Shown in pieces: positions 26,945 through 35,795 of a stretch of 64,000 nt of DNA (its first letter is position 1; each line of letters starts with the position of its first letter). Both the position numbers and the translations under genes were made by a program. The stretch is from Reddybacter sp041277045 (lineage in GTDB: Bacteria; Pseudomonadota; Gammaproteobacteria; Pseudomonadales; Porticoccaceae). The notes beneath the pieces were generated by a model. That model ran no database searches, had not been told where the DNA came from, and saw nothing but the letters and a program-made list of their open reading frames with translations. Location of the stretch: NCBI GenBank assembly GCA_041277045.1, contig JBGFSY010000002.1:124001-188000 (forward strand), written 5' to 3'.

Positions 26945-28156
26945 GTGAAGATATTATATATCTTGAAGTCTTTTCCTAATTTGACAGAAACATTTATCTA
27001 TAATGAGTTAAAAGAACTGGCTTTAGATAATGAAGTCAGCGTATTTAGCATAAATCGACCTCGTGGTGTTCAAGCGTCTGGCGCTAATAATGATTGTAAG
27101 TTTGTCAAGAGCTTGCGCTATCTTAAATTCAGTTCAAAAGATGGAATTAACAAATATTCCACTCTGAGTATATTTGGAGAAGGTGCAAAAAATCTCGTGT
27201 TGTGTGGCTATTTACCCATCATGCAAAGATTTCGATTATTTCGCTATTGCTATAATGAGATACAAGGAAAAGAACTATCTATTAGAATGTTTTTAGATAG
27301 TTTGGATATAATTAAATATGTTCATGATAATGGGATTACGCATATCCATTGTCATTTTGCAGAAAGAAACGTAATGATCGCATATGCAATATATGCTGCT
27401 ACTGGAATACCCTATACATTTACAATGCATGGCGGAGACGTATATTTTTACCCTCCAAAAAATCTTAAAGAACTTGCGAGTGCATCTAAAAAATTAATTT
27501 CAGTCTGCGAATACAATAAGCAGTATCTGTTCACCACATTTTCCATTCCTCTAGAGAAAATTAAAGTGATTTCATGTGGAATCGATTTAGAGAAATTCAA
27601 ACAAACAAGTTCAACGAAAGAAAATCAGTTAGTAATATTAACTGTTGGGAGGCTTATAACTATTAAGGGGCATAAATTTTTAGTCGATGCCTGCAAAATA
27701 CTAAAAGATAAAAAAATACAGTTTCAGTGTTGGATTGTTGGACATGGGCCAGAATACGAAAATCTCGCCAAACAAATCAATGAGCTAAATCTAGTGGATT
27801 ATGTACACCTTTTAGGCCCTAAAGACAGTAATGAATTAATTGATTTGTACAATCAATCAGATGTTTTCGTTTTGCCCAGTCTCTCCGAGGCATCCCCAAC
27901 AGTTTTAAAAGAATCCTTGGCTTGTGAAACCCCGGTAATTGCAACAAACATAAATGGTATTCCTGAGATAGTGGAGCATAATTACAATGGGGTTCTAGTC
28001 GACCCAGAAGACTCATGGCAAATCGCAAAAAGCATTATTAAATTGACAGATGATGTATATAGAAAGAAATTAATAAGCAATTCTAGAGAGCGTATCCTTA
28101 GTGATTTCAACCTCAAAAAAAATACATATAAGTTGAAAAATATATTTGAAACTTAA
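26945..28156 (+). CDS. Family 4 glycosyltransferase, probably acquired
   Basis: A GT-B glycosyltransferase of 403 residues. It starts MKILYILKSFPNLTETFIYNEL, the opening of the colanic-acid WcaL/AmsK-like branch, continues with HCHFAERNVMIAYAIY and FTMHGGDVYFYPP, and has LTVGRLITIKGHKFLVDAC and the donor motif SLSEASPTVLKESLACETPVIAT. The start is GTG with AGAGGG five bases before it. It is the only glycosyltransferase on the plus strand here, is much more AT-rich than the flanking genes, and lies 147 bases from a transposase remnant. It was probably brought in by transfer. Confidence 0.88.
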   Translation: MKILYILKSFPNLTETFIYNELKELALDNEVSVFSINRPRGVQASGANNDCKFVKSLRYLKFSSKDGINKYSTLSIFGEGAKNLVLCGYLPIMQRFRLFRYCYNEIQGKELSIRMFLDSLDIIKYVHDNGITHIHCHFAERNVMIAYAIYAATGIPYTFTMHGGDVYFYPPKNLKELASASKKLISVCEYNKQYLFTTFSIPLEKIKVISCGIDLEKFKQTSSTKENQLVILTVGRLITIKGHKFLVDACKILKDKKIQFQCWIVGHGPEYENLAKQINELNLVDYVHLLGPKDSNELIDLYNQSDVFVLPSLSEASPTVLKESLACETPVIATNINGIPEIVEHNYNGVLVDPEDSWQIAKSIIKLTDDVYRKKLISNSRERILSDFNLKKNTYKLKNIFET

Positions 28157-28257
28157 GGAATCCAAGAGACGCCATTCCCAGGCAATAGAAAAAAGGATAA
28201 AGGAAGGTTTTGTTTTATTTTTTCTATTATGCTCATAAGATGGAAGCCTATTTGTTG

Positions 28258-29217
28258 TTATTTTCTTTGCTGCTTGAGTGTCTTTATGTGATCAATGACG
28301 GTGCCTGGCAGTAGGCAGGCCCCTGAGTAAATGAGAGCTCGTATGCTGGGGCGCTCTCTTAAGCTTGAAGTGAAGAACTTCCTAGCCTGTTTATAATCGC
28401 ATTGGTTAAAATGCCAGTAGGCCAGATCACTCAAGGCGGTTGCTACTAGTTGGTCCGGGTTAACGTGTTTGAGTAGAAGTTTTTCGGCTCCCCATGCTCT
28501 AAGAGACTGCATGACTTTGACCAGGCCCTCGAGCATAAGCACTGTGCTTTGGGTGGCATTACTGCCGTGTTGTCGACGGTGCATCATAACTTGAGGCAGG
28601 CAGGTTATGGGGTGGTCAGCTGCAATTTTTGCCCATAGTTCAAGGTCTTCTCCAAAGCGGATGTGGGTGTTAAATCCCCCTGCTGCGATCACGATCGCGC
28701 GATTTACCAGGGCGGTGCCAGTGGGGATAAAGTTTTTTGTTAGCAAGGCATTCAGGGCATTGGGGACGGGCTTGCCTGCCAAGGCTTGAAGTTTTTCAAG
28801 TAGCTGGTGTTTGGCCAGCACAGATTCGACAATGAGTTTACCCTGCCGGTTGATCTCACTCATATCGGCGGCGATGAGTTTGAGTTGAGGTTCGCTCACT
28901 AAGGCTTCTAGTTGCAGGGCGATTTTTGCCGGTGTCCATAGGTCGTCGGCATCAAGAAAAGCAAGCCAGTCACCACTAGCGGCCTCAATACCCTGATTCC
29001 GTGCACTTGATGGACCTTGGTTGTCTTGCTTGATATAGATAATTTTGTTGGTACTTCTTTTTGTTATTGCATCGACAATCGCTTCGGTATTATCAGTTGA
29101 ACCATCATCAACGATTATTATTTCGTCAACTGGGTGGGCTTGAGAAAGGATGCTATTGATCGCATCTGCAATATATTCGGCGTTGTTGTAAGTGGGAACT
29201 ACTGCGCTAATTTTCAC
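28258..29217 (-). CDS. Family 2 glycosyltransferase
   Basis: A GT-A enzyme of 319 residues with KISAVVPTYNNAEYIADAINSIL, DEIIIVDDGSTDNTEAIV, GPSSARNQGIEAASGDWLAFLDADDLW (DAD metal site) and FGEDLELWAKIAADHP. The C-terminal part, LSDLAYWHFNQCDYKQARKFFTSSL, is helical and TPR-like. Its ATG overlaps the TGA of the CDP-glycerol-type gene upstream by 4 bases, so the two are coupled. It closes the upstream half of the minus-strand locus. Confidence 0.88.
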   Translation of the reverse strand: MKISAVVPTYNNAEYIADAINSILSQAHPVDEIIIVDDGSTDNTEAIVDAITKRSTNKIIYIKQDNQGPSSARNQGIEAASGDWLAFLDADDLWTPAKIALQLEALVSEPQLKLIAADMSEINRQGKLIVESVLAKHQLLEKLQALAGKPVPNALNALLTKNFIPTGTALVNRAIVIAAGGFNTHIRFGEDLELWAKIAADHPITCLPQVMMHRRQHGSNATQSTVLMLEGLVKVMQSLRAWGAEKLLLKHVNPDQLVATALSDLAYWHFNQCDYKQARKFFTSSLRERPSIRALIYSGACLLPGTVIDHIKTLKQQRK

Positions 29218-30452
29218 TGATCGTTCGTTAATGTTACTGGCTGTGAATCACTAGATGGCTTGCAACTTTCATTAATAACTGACTGCCATCTGGACGACTT
29301 TGTGCTGCATGTTGAGCCTATTTTACAAAGCATTTCGGCAGCTTTCTGCCCCGAATTTCCCGGGTTTGCAAAATACGTTTCACGCATTACCTTGCGCCCG
29401 TTAGCCTTTTCTTCAGGTTTGGCTAAGGTATGGCGACAAAGATCAGGAAGTTTATCAATATTATTAAAGGTGTCGCTGGCCCCTCGATAGATATCACGCA
29501 TATCTGGTATTGAAAAATTCAACTTTGGATTTTCGAACCAGATGATAGGACGATCTAGCAAGCTGTAGGTGGTAAGAATTGAGCTATGATCTGAGATCAA
29601 AAGATCGCTGGCCTGTAATAGTTTCTCTGTGTTTTCATCGGGCAAAAAATAAGCATTTGTAAAGCGATTTTGTATGGCTTTTAGCTCTTTAACTAAGTCG
29701 GCATGGGATGTTGGTGTTTGTTGATAACCTTCCCATAACCAGGGGTGGCCTGTTTGTACAATGTTGTATTCCGGGAAAGTTTTGCACAAAATCTCAAAAA
29801 TATTGTGGCCGAAAGTTCTCAGTGTTGATACGGTTTCCCAGTGTGAAGCGATAAGTATAGTTGCTCTTTCATTCAGCATTAATTCTTGTCTAACTTCTTG
29901 TCGGGAGTGGCTTTTATTGACAAGGATGTCAGACTTCGGAAAGCCAGTAGGAAAAAATGCTCTTTTCTGATCGAAAATACCGGGCTCTAATTTCTCAAAA
30001 TGTATTCGCTCGGCATGCGATAGGCCAAAAAAAATATCGTAATTTTTAACAAGTTTTATTTTCTTACCCATTATCCCAAACCCTGGGCCATGATGCATTC
30101 CGATATGAAGCGCATTTCTTTTCGGATAAAAACTATTGATATGACTGTCAATAAATAAATGCCATTTTTTATAAACGGCCCTGCTATAGGGAATATAGTA
30201 TCGTTTGAAAATATCGTATTCATTTATATTGTTGAAGTTCGATTCGTCTACCACGTAGGCTTTATCAGTTGTAATGTGTAATCGAATGTCGCTAGCTTTT
30301 GCCAATGCTTCAATGACTGGAACCTGGCACGAAAACCCATGGCTATTTACATAAACGAATAACACTCTTGTTTGTTTGGCGTTTTCGTAAAACCGGTCAT
30401 CTATCGATCTGATGAAGTTAACTATTTTGTCTCGGACAGATGAAATTTTCAT
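29214..30452 (-). CDS. CDP-glycerol glycerophosphotransferase family protein
   Basis: A 412-residue protein of the TagB/TagF-like GT-B fold. HIGMHHGPGFGIMGKK (about residue 110), FFPTGFPKSDILV, ILIASHWETVSTLRTFG, NIVQTGHPWLWEG and DLLISDHSSILTTYSLLDRPIIWFENP (about 285-310) are the motifs of this family, including the conserved HS pair that contacts the phosphate. The role should be transfer of glycerol phosphate or another polyol phosphate, or of a phospho-sugar, onto the glycan. Whether CDP-glycerol is made cannot be judged, because no tagD-like gene is present here. Confidence 0.8.
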   Translation of the reverse strand: MKISSVRDKIVNFIRSIDDRFYENAKQTRVLFVYVNSHGFSCQVPVIEALAKASDIRLHITTDKAYVVDESNFNNINEYDIFKRYYIPYSRAVYKKWHLFIDSHINSFYPKRNALHIGMHHGPGFGIMGKKIKLVKNYDIFFGLSHAERIHFEKLEPGIFDQKRAFFPTGFPKSDILVNKSHSRQEVRQELMLNERATILIASHWETVSTLRTFGHNIFEILCKTFPEYNIVQTGHPWLWEGYQQTPTSHADLVKELKAIQNRFTNAYFLPDENTEKLLQASDLLISDHSSILTTYSLLDRPIIWFENPKLNFSIPDMRDIYRGASDTFNNIDKLPDLCRHTLAKPEEKANGRKVMRETYFANPGNSGQKAAEMLCKIGSTCSTKSSRWQSVINESCKPSSDSQPVTLTNDQ

Positions 30453-30460
30453 CGAATTGG

Positions 30461-31291
30461 CTATGAGGCGTTTTTCTGGAAAGTCTGATTAGGAAACCAG
30501 TGGATACGAGTTTGTAGACTAACATTCGTTAACATTCCTCGTATAAGCAAGTTGTCTAAATATTTTTCGTGGTTCTGGCCGCGGTCTTTTACCTGGTAGA
30601 GCTGGCCTTTCTCGGACTGGTCTTGACCAAATGTTTCACCATTTTTTATGCGAGTTATTAACTCGGCGTAACACTCTGCGCTGGATTTTATGCCGCGCCA
30701 AAATAAAGTGAGCTCATCATCTTCAGGTTTGACTTCAGGGCTGATATGGCAGATTAAATCACCCGTATCTATACCCGCATTGATGTAGTGCAGGGTACAG
30801 CCAACTTGCTCGGGCTCTTCGTTATAGAGTGCCCAAAATGTGCAGTCAGCGCCGCGATAGTGTGGCGACAAACCACCGTGCAGGTTAATAATACCGAGGC
30901 GACCTTTGGTGAGCAGCTCGCCTTTGATCAGCGAGGTGCCAAATACGGCAATTACGTCGGGTTGTAATTCATCGGCGAGTTTAACGACGTCGGGGTGGTT
31001 GATGTGTGGAACTTCCTTAACCAACTCTGGATGAGTGAGTTGAGGGGATGCCTGGTCAAAGAAAAAAGAAGCTTCGCCATTGCCCGTATAGCGCTTTCTA
31101 TCACGTATCCAGCGGCTAATTTTTCTAATGAGCTTAGCGGGTTTTAATTTTTTCTTTAGGCTGCTCCAGTTCAGGTCACTACCTGTTTCCTGAACGATAG
31201 CGAGTATTTCTGCACCTTCACATAATTTGTTGGCAACGTATAAGTGCCGTGGTGAGCGGCCGCAGAGAATGAGGACTTTTAATGAACTCAT
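30461..31291 (-). CDS. Formyltransferase, probable sugar N-formyltransferase
   Basis: A 276-residue protein with the formyl transferase core of Met-tRNA formyltransferase and sugar N-formyltransferases. IINLHGGLSPHYRGADCTFWAL (about residues 135-155) contains the catalytic His and the folate loop, and LHYINAGIDTGDLICHI contains the catalytic Asp. The protein is shorter than Met-tRNA formyltransferase and lacks its C-terminal tRNA-binding domain. Its place in a glycan locus suggests N-formylation of an amino sugar with formyl-tetrahydrofolate. Its ATG overlaps the end of the toroid gene upstream by 4 bases. Confidence 0.82.
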   Translation of the reverse strand: MSSLKVLILCGRSPRHLYVANKLCEGAEILAIVQETGSDLNWSSLKKKLKPAKLIRKISRWIRDRKRYTGNGEASFFFDQASPQLTHPELVKEVPHINHPDVVKLADELQPDVIAVFGTSLIKGELLTKGRLGIINLHGGLSPHYRGADCTFWALYNEEPEQVGCTLHYINAGIDTGDLICHISPEVKPEDDELTLFWRGIKSSAECYAELITRIKNGETFGQDQSEKGQLYQVKDRGQNHEKYLDNLLIRGMLTNVSLQTRIHWFPNQTFQKNAS

Positions 31292-32568
31292 GCCTGGGCA
31301 CCAATTGGGCAGTCGGTACCAGTGGCTCCCGTACCCGTCTGGCTACTTGATTCATTGATCGGTAGAGGCAGTAGGGCGGGTACAGGCGCGTCACTCATTT
31401 CAACCAGCAGGGCATCGGCAAAAAATTTGGCGGCCCAATTGGGAAATTCAAACATGGAATAGCGGCCCCAAATAGGTGCTGAGCCCGCCACAGCACCGCG
31501 AATTGACGGGTCTTTGTGGCGGGTGTTGTGTTGGGTTTTTAAATAGTCGAGGGCAATGACGATGTTGTTGTTGAATTCATTGCTGATACCGGCCTGTCGT
31601 AAGCGTGACCAGATAATGCTGGTTTGCGCCAAGCCCGTGAGGCAGCAGTAGTAGGCGCTGGATTGCCAGTTTTCATTGAAGGTGCCGGCAAGGTAGCCAT
31701 CTACTTTTTGTTTGACGGCTAGTTGCTGGGCCACTTTTAGGGCAGATTCAATATAGCCTGGATGATCGAGTAATATTCCTGCTTCAAGCATGCCTCGGGC
31801 GGCGTAGGCAATGGTGTGGGTGAAGGGTTCTGCATCTGTGGTAAAGGCATTGTTGGCGAACCAGCCATTTTGCTGTTGTTGGGTGAGTACCCAGTCAAAA
31901 TTTTTGCAGGCGGCAGCAATAAGCTTGTTGTCACTGGCAGCAATACCCGCCCGTAATAGACCCCAGGCCGCGCGGCTATTATAAGTGTGGGCAATGCTGT
32001 TATGGACATTACGGCGCCAGCAGCCATCTTCGTCCTGGCAGGTGGCCATCCACTGGCTTGCACGCACCGCCGATTTGAGACATTCGGGGCGATCGAGTTG
32101 ATAGTGTCCGGCGATCATGCCGTGGATAATTTGCCCGGTATTAAAAATGACGGGGCTACTCCCGGCTTCGCCAAAATGGCCGGGGAAGGAGCCATCACTA
32201 TTTTGTAGGCTGAGCTCCCAGTCGATTATTTCGTTGGCGCGGCTGAGTAGCTCGGGCTGAGGCGATACGTGGTGAGCGGCAATAAATGTTTCGACGATAT
32301 AGCCGCTGGTTTCGGGGTAGCTGGGTAGCCAGCCGTCTTCGAAGCTCCAGCCAGCCGATACGCCGCCCTCATCTGTTTGTTGGGTTCTTTTATCTTGTGC
32401 ATAGCAGAGCCATTGGATGGCTGCTGTTAAATGATGGTTGTGATCAAGAACCGGCTGACGACCTGCACAAAGTAAGTCGTTCAAAATTAGCTTGATATGC
32501 TGTGGGGTCCAGAGCTTGTAGCGCGCCGGTAATCCAACTAAGGAGAGCAAATCCATGCGGGTGATCAT
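31288..32568 (-). CDS. Hypothetical protein, probable alpha/alpha toroid
   Basis: A 426-residue protein with regularly spaced helical repeats and Trp- and Gly-rich turns: WQSSAYYCCLTGLAQTS, NSDGSFPGHFGEAGSSPVIFNTGQ, QDEDGCWRRNVHNSIAHTYNSRAAWGL and QQNGWFANNAFTTDAEPFTHTIAYAARGML. The QxxxGxW-type turns recall prenyltransferase and squalene-cyclase toroids, and also the C-terminal domain of glucuronyl C5-epimerases and unsaturated glucuronyl hydrolases. No signal peptide is seen. I cannot assign an activity. It is coupled to the formyltransferase gene. Confidence 0.6.
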   Translation of the reverse strand: MITRMDLLSLVGLPARYKLWTPQHIKLILNDLLCAGRQPVLDHNHHLTAAIQWLCYAQDKRTQQTDEGGVSAGWSFEDGWLPSYPETSGYIVETFIAAHHVSPQPELLSRANEIIDWELSLQNSDGSFPGHFGEAGSSPVIFNTGQIIHGMIAGHYQLDRPECLKSAVRASQWMATCQDEDGCWRRNVHNSIAHTYNSRAAWGLLRAGIAASDNKLIAAACKNFDWVLTQQQQNGWFANNAFTTDAEPFTHTIAYAARGMLEAGILLDHPGYIESALKVAQQLAVKQKVDGYLAGTFNENWQSSAYYCCLTGLAQTSIIWSRLRQAGISNEFNNNIVIALDYLKTQHNTRHKDPSIRGAVAGSAPIWGRYSMFEFPNWAAKFFADALLVEMSDAPVPALLPLPINESSSQTGTGATGTDCPIGAQA

Positions 32569-32674
32569 TCCTCAAAAAGAGTCTTGCGTTCTTCGGTGGG
32601 CGTAATGCTACTCGACTGTAGGGATTGTAACAGGAACAATTTAACAAATTTTGATGAGGGATTGATGCCGAGGT

Positions 32675-34063
32675 TTAGCCCGTATACCCATCGGGAAGTG
32701 CTACATGACTAACAACATAGCGGTGTTTTCCTGACTTTTCCGGAGGAATTTTGTCCAGTCTATTTAAGACGATATGGGTGCTTTGGCCCAGGCGCTGTTT
32801 AAGTTGCACGCTGATTTCCTGTTCCGCTCGCTGCTGCCAGTGGGTATCGTTACCATTTTCGTCGTTTGCCACATACTGTACTTCGAGGTCGGTCGTGCTG
32901 TGCTGAATGATTTTGAATTCGTTAATACCTTCTATGGCGCGCAATACATAAATGACGGCCAGAGCATGCATGATGGTGCCATCGAGAGCGATGATGAAGT
33001 CTGTAGAGCGGCCGACAACTTCGCCTAATGCGTGCAAGCCACGCCCGGCTTTGCATTTTTCATCGCTGGCCTTGACCATATCGCCAGTGCGATAGCGTAT
33101 AAAGGGTTGAGCTTGGGAGCAAAGACCGGTAATAACTGCTTCGCCTGTTTTACCAGGTGCTACGGCCTGTCCTTCAGAATCGAGTATTTCAAGGATCATA
33201 CTTTCACTGAGTAAGAGCATTTGGCCTTCAGGGCTCTCGTGTGCTGTGAAGCCGATATCTCTACTACCAAATTCGTTGGCGACTGGTGCACCAAATGCTT
33301 GCTGAATGATGGTGCGCTGGTTGGGATAAAGGGGTTCACCCGTCGTACAAACGACCTTTAGCTGGGGTAGGTGCAGGGGCTTGCCTCTGCTTTCTATGTG
33401 CTTTGCGAGCAGGGTCAAGCTGCTAGCATAGCCATAAATACATTTTGGCTGAAAGTTTTCGATGGCCTGTGCATAGAGCGCCATGTTTTCAATGGACATA
33501 TCAAAGGCATTGAGCAGCAGTTGATTCATCAAGCGGTCGCGAATCTGCTTTATACGATCTGTTTTTGCCAGCTCAACAGGGGCCCCCCACAGATAGACTT
33601 CTTTGTCGCCAATATCGACTCCCCACCATCGCCGTGCGCGAATTCTACCTGCGGCATCGGAGGCTTGTCGCTCTTTACCATAGTAGAAGATGAGTGGTTG
33701 GCCGCTTGAGCCACCCGTGTTGTATAGGGTGCCGCCGCCGGGTACACCGGGCCAGGCTATTTGGTCGCGATGGCTCTGGGCATCGCTTTTATCCATAGTG
33801 GGTAGTCGTGCGAGATCGTCTAGTGTGGGTGTTTGGCTGACGCCTAAAGGTATTTTTGCATTGAGAATGCGTTGGGCATGCCAGGGCGAGTGTTCAAGGG
33901 CAACGTTGAGCAGGGCTTTCAGTTTATTGAGCTGCAGTTGTTCGATTTCGGCTGGGTTTAGCCACTGGCTTTTCTCGAGCTCCGCTGCATAGCTGAAAGT
34001 GGGGCGACTCATGATTTTTTCGTGCAAGGGGAAGAGTAGGTTTCTGACAAGTTTTGTATGCAT
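32675..34063 (-). CDS. CapK/PaaK-like adenylate-forming enzyme
   Basis: A 462-residue protein of the AMP-forming ligase superfamily, closest in look to CapK and phenylacetate-CoA ligase. LYNTGGSSGQPLIFYYGKER (about residue 110) is the P-loop-like adenylation motif, NEFGSRDIGFTAHE contains the second motif, and PFIRYRTGDMVK (about 320) the conserved Tyr-Arg-x-Gly-Asp. CapK-type proteins occur in many capsule loci with an unsettled role. They may activate an acyl or amino-acid group for attachment to the sugar. An upstream start with a hydrophobic helix is possible but no better supported. Confidence 0.82.
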   Translation of the reverse strand: MHTKLVRNLLFPLHEKIMSRPTFSYAAELEKSQWLNPAEIEQLQLNKLKALLNVALEHSPWHAQRILNAKIPLGVSQTPTLDDLARLPTMDKSDAQSHRDQIAWPGVPGGGTLYNTGGSSGQPLIFYYGKERQASDAAGRIRARRWWGVDIGDKEVYLWGAPVELAKTDRIKQIRDRLMNQLLLNAFDMSIENMALYAQAIENFQPKCIYGYASSLTLLAKHIESRGKPLHLPQLKVVCTTGEPLYPNQRTIIQQAFGAPVANEFGSRDIGFTAHESPEGQMLLLSESMILEILDSEGQAVAPGKTGEAVITGLCSQAQPFIRYRTGDMVKASDEKCKAGRGLHALGEVVGRSTDFIIALDGTIMHALAVIYVLRAIEGINEFKIIQHSTTDLEVQYVANDENGNDTHWQQRAEQEISVQLKQRLGQSTHIVLNRLDKIPPEKSGKHRYVVSHVALPDGYTG

Positions 34064-34181
34064 ATACTTTCCCTGTATGACAGGTTCTTGGTATCTGTTT
34101 CAGCTGGGGTAGTGTGTCTGTCGCTGGGTATTGTAGCAAGGGGGCTTGGCTGGCAGGTAGACAGGCATCACGGAGAAAATC

Positions 34182-35450
34182 TTAAAAGGCGGCGTTTCGT
34201 TTGGCCAGCATGAAAATCAGTCGAGCGGGTAGTGTCAGGCCAGTCAGTACAGCTAGTTTGCGCAGTTTTAGATGACGGTGTTGCAGGCGGGATAGAAAAG
34301 CGGCAACTTTTGGTAGGCCCTGCAGTCGGTTTAAAGGTGCAGATTGGCAGTCTGCAAAGGGGTTGTTGAGAACAGAGCCGGGCGTATCAATGGCTTGCGC
34401 CAGCTCGGGTGATGAAAGAAAGCGCGTGCCGGGTAGCGTGATTAATTTTTGCAGTAAAATATTGAGCTCGGCGATGGAATCTTTATGCTCTGTTTCACTG
34501 CGAGTGAAGTTGTAACGATGGGTCGAAATGGTGACGGGCAGCGCTTGGGCAATAGCGGCGCGAGTTTCGGCCCAGGCAGTGACAGCATTAGTATTGCCGT
34601 CCGTAGGTTCGAACATCACATTGCGAACCAGATACGTTTGGCCTTTGGGGTTGTGTTCACCGGGGCGAATAAGAGGTTTGTCCTGGTGGTAGTGGCCAGT
34701 ACTGTCACGGCCCGTGCAGCGGTAGCCTGCGGTTTGGATAGATTGTATCCCGTGCTTAAACCACTCATCTTCTATCTCGCTATTCCAGAGGTAACAGGGG
34801 GCTACGGTGCTGTAGCTAGGTGCGCCAAAGAGTCGCTCGAAATGTTCGGAGGCAAGCTTGATGATATGACTGGCCTGAGCGCGGTCAATTGCTTGGGTGG
34901 GGAGTGAACCGCCATCGACATAGTGGCCCTGAAGGGGTGAATCCAGGCTTTCCCAGTCCCACCAGCCCGGATTGCTAAACGCTTCTTTAGTTCTTGGGTC
35001 TAACAGGGCTTGCAGGTGAACCAGTGTTTCACCGTTGTAATGCTCCATGCCGTGCAGTTGAGGGACAAAGCAACCTTTTTCGGCAGCCGTTTTAAAGGCC
35101 TGGTAAAGCTCGGGAAAACCCTGGTCAAGTAACAGGCGGTGATAGTCGGCGTTGTTGCCCTGACTTTTCTCAATATCGGGGACAGCGAGAACCATGTTTG
35201 CTGTCAGTACCGGGCTTCTTCCCTTGCTATCTTTGTGCTGTTTGAATGTTTTTAGTAGGTCGTTTAAGCGCTGGATATGGAACTGGCCGCCGGGCCCCCA
35301 GTCGTCACTTTCGAATAAAATAGGAATATCGGCGAAATAGGGTTCGCGCCATGTTTGCTGGAGGAGTGTTTTTTTCCAGAACCAGAGCAACAAGAGGCAT
35401 GAGGTCCACCAGATTAGTAACAGAAGGGGTAATGCGAGGGGGAAATCCAT
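34182..35450 (-). CDS. Membrane-anchored deacetylase-like protein, function unknown
   Basis: A 422-residue protein with one N-terminal membrane helix (residues 4 to about 25, leucine-rich) and a catalytic-looking domain. ILFESDDWGPGG (about residue 45) has an Asp-Asp pair as in NodB deacetylases, FVPQLHGMEHYNG has two His residues in the position of the metal ligands, and VTISTHRYNFTRSE follows. The spacing is unlike classical CE4 enzymes, so this is a remote relative at best. The protein should be anchored in the inner membrane and might act on the lipid-linked glycan. It is divergent from the VanZ/ligase gene. Confidence 0.55.
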   Translation of the reverse strand: MDFPLALPLLLLIWWTSCLLLLWFWKKTLLQQTWREPYFADIPILFESDDWGPGGQFHIQRLNDLLKTFKQHKDSKGRSPVLTANMVLAVPDIEKSQGNNADYHRLLLDQGFPELYQAFKTAAEKGCFVPQLHGMEHYNGETLVHLQALLDPRTKEAFSNPGWWDWESLDSPLQGHYVDGGSLPTQAIDRAQASHIIKLASEHFERLFGAPSYSTVAPCYLWNSEIEDEWFKHGIQSIQTAGYRCTGRDSTGHYHQDKPLIRPGEHNPKGQTYLVRNVMFEPTDGNTNAVTAWAETRAAIAQALPVTISTHRYNFTRSETEHKDSIAELNILLQKLITLPGTRFLSSPELAQAIDTPGSVLNNPFADCQSAPLNRLQGLPKVAAFLSRLQHRHLKLRKLAVLTGLTLPARLIFMLAKRNAAF

Positions 35451-35795
35451 ATTAAGTCGCGCCGTAGAATGTCCTATAGAGGCTTAAAATACTGAATGCG
35501 ATTATAGCCTCAAGCTAGGGCGAGTGTTGATCCGGTTGTCAAACTATGGCTTATTCCTGCATTAAATATGTAAAGGTAGGCTTTTTTATGAATGTGGCGT
35601 CAAAAGGCGTTGCGCTGAGATACTCGGCTCTTAAAATATTTGGGTTGGTTTTTTGTTCAAAATATAAAAAAATACTATTAAATGCAGGGTGTAAATCGGG
35701 CGGATGGCGTAATGCTGTATCGCGCTAACATTGGTGATAGTGTTACAAGGGCTTGTTAGCGGCCTGGCAGGGAAGGTTTTGAGGGTAATAATTAA
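35451..35795. other. Divergent intergenic region with two inverted repeats
   Basis: This 345-base gap lies between the minus-strand deacetylase-like gene and the plus-strand VanZ/ligase gene. It contains a spaced inverted repeat, CCTGCATTAAATA at 35556-35568 and TATTAAATGCAGG at 35676-35688 (12 of 13 bases pair). A perfect pair CGCTAAC (35723-35729) and GTTAGCG (35755-35761) follows. The stretch between is AT-rich. A 60-codon open frame at 35546 has no support. The region must hold promoters in both directions. Confidence 0.5.

Noticed and set aside
35546..35728. 60-codon open frame in the divergent gap
   Set aside because: No ribosome binding site or recognisable sequence, and it overlaps the inverted repeats.
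35723..35761. CGCTAAC/GTTAGCG pair as an integron attC site
   Set aside because: The arms do not fit the RYYYAAC/GTTRRRY consensus at the outer bases, and no integrase or cassette array is near.
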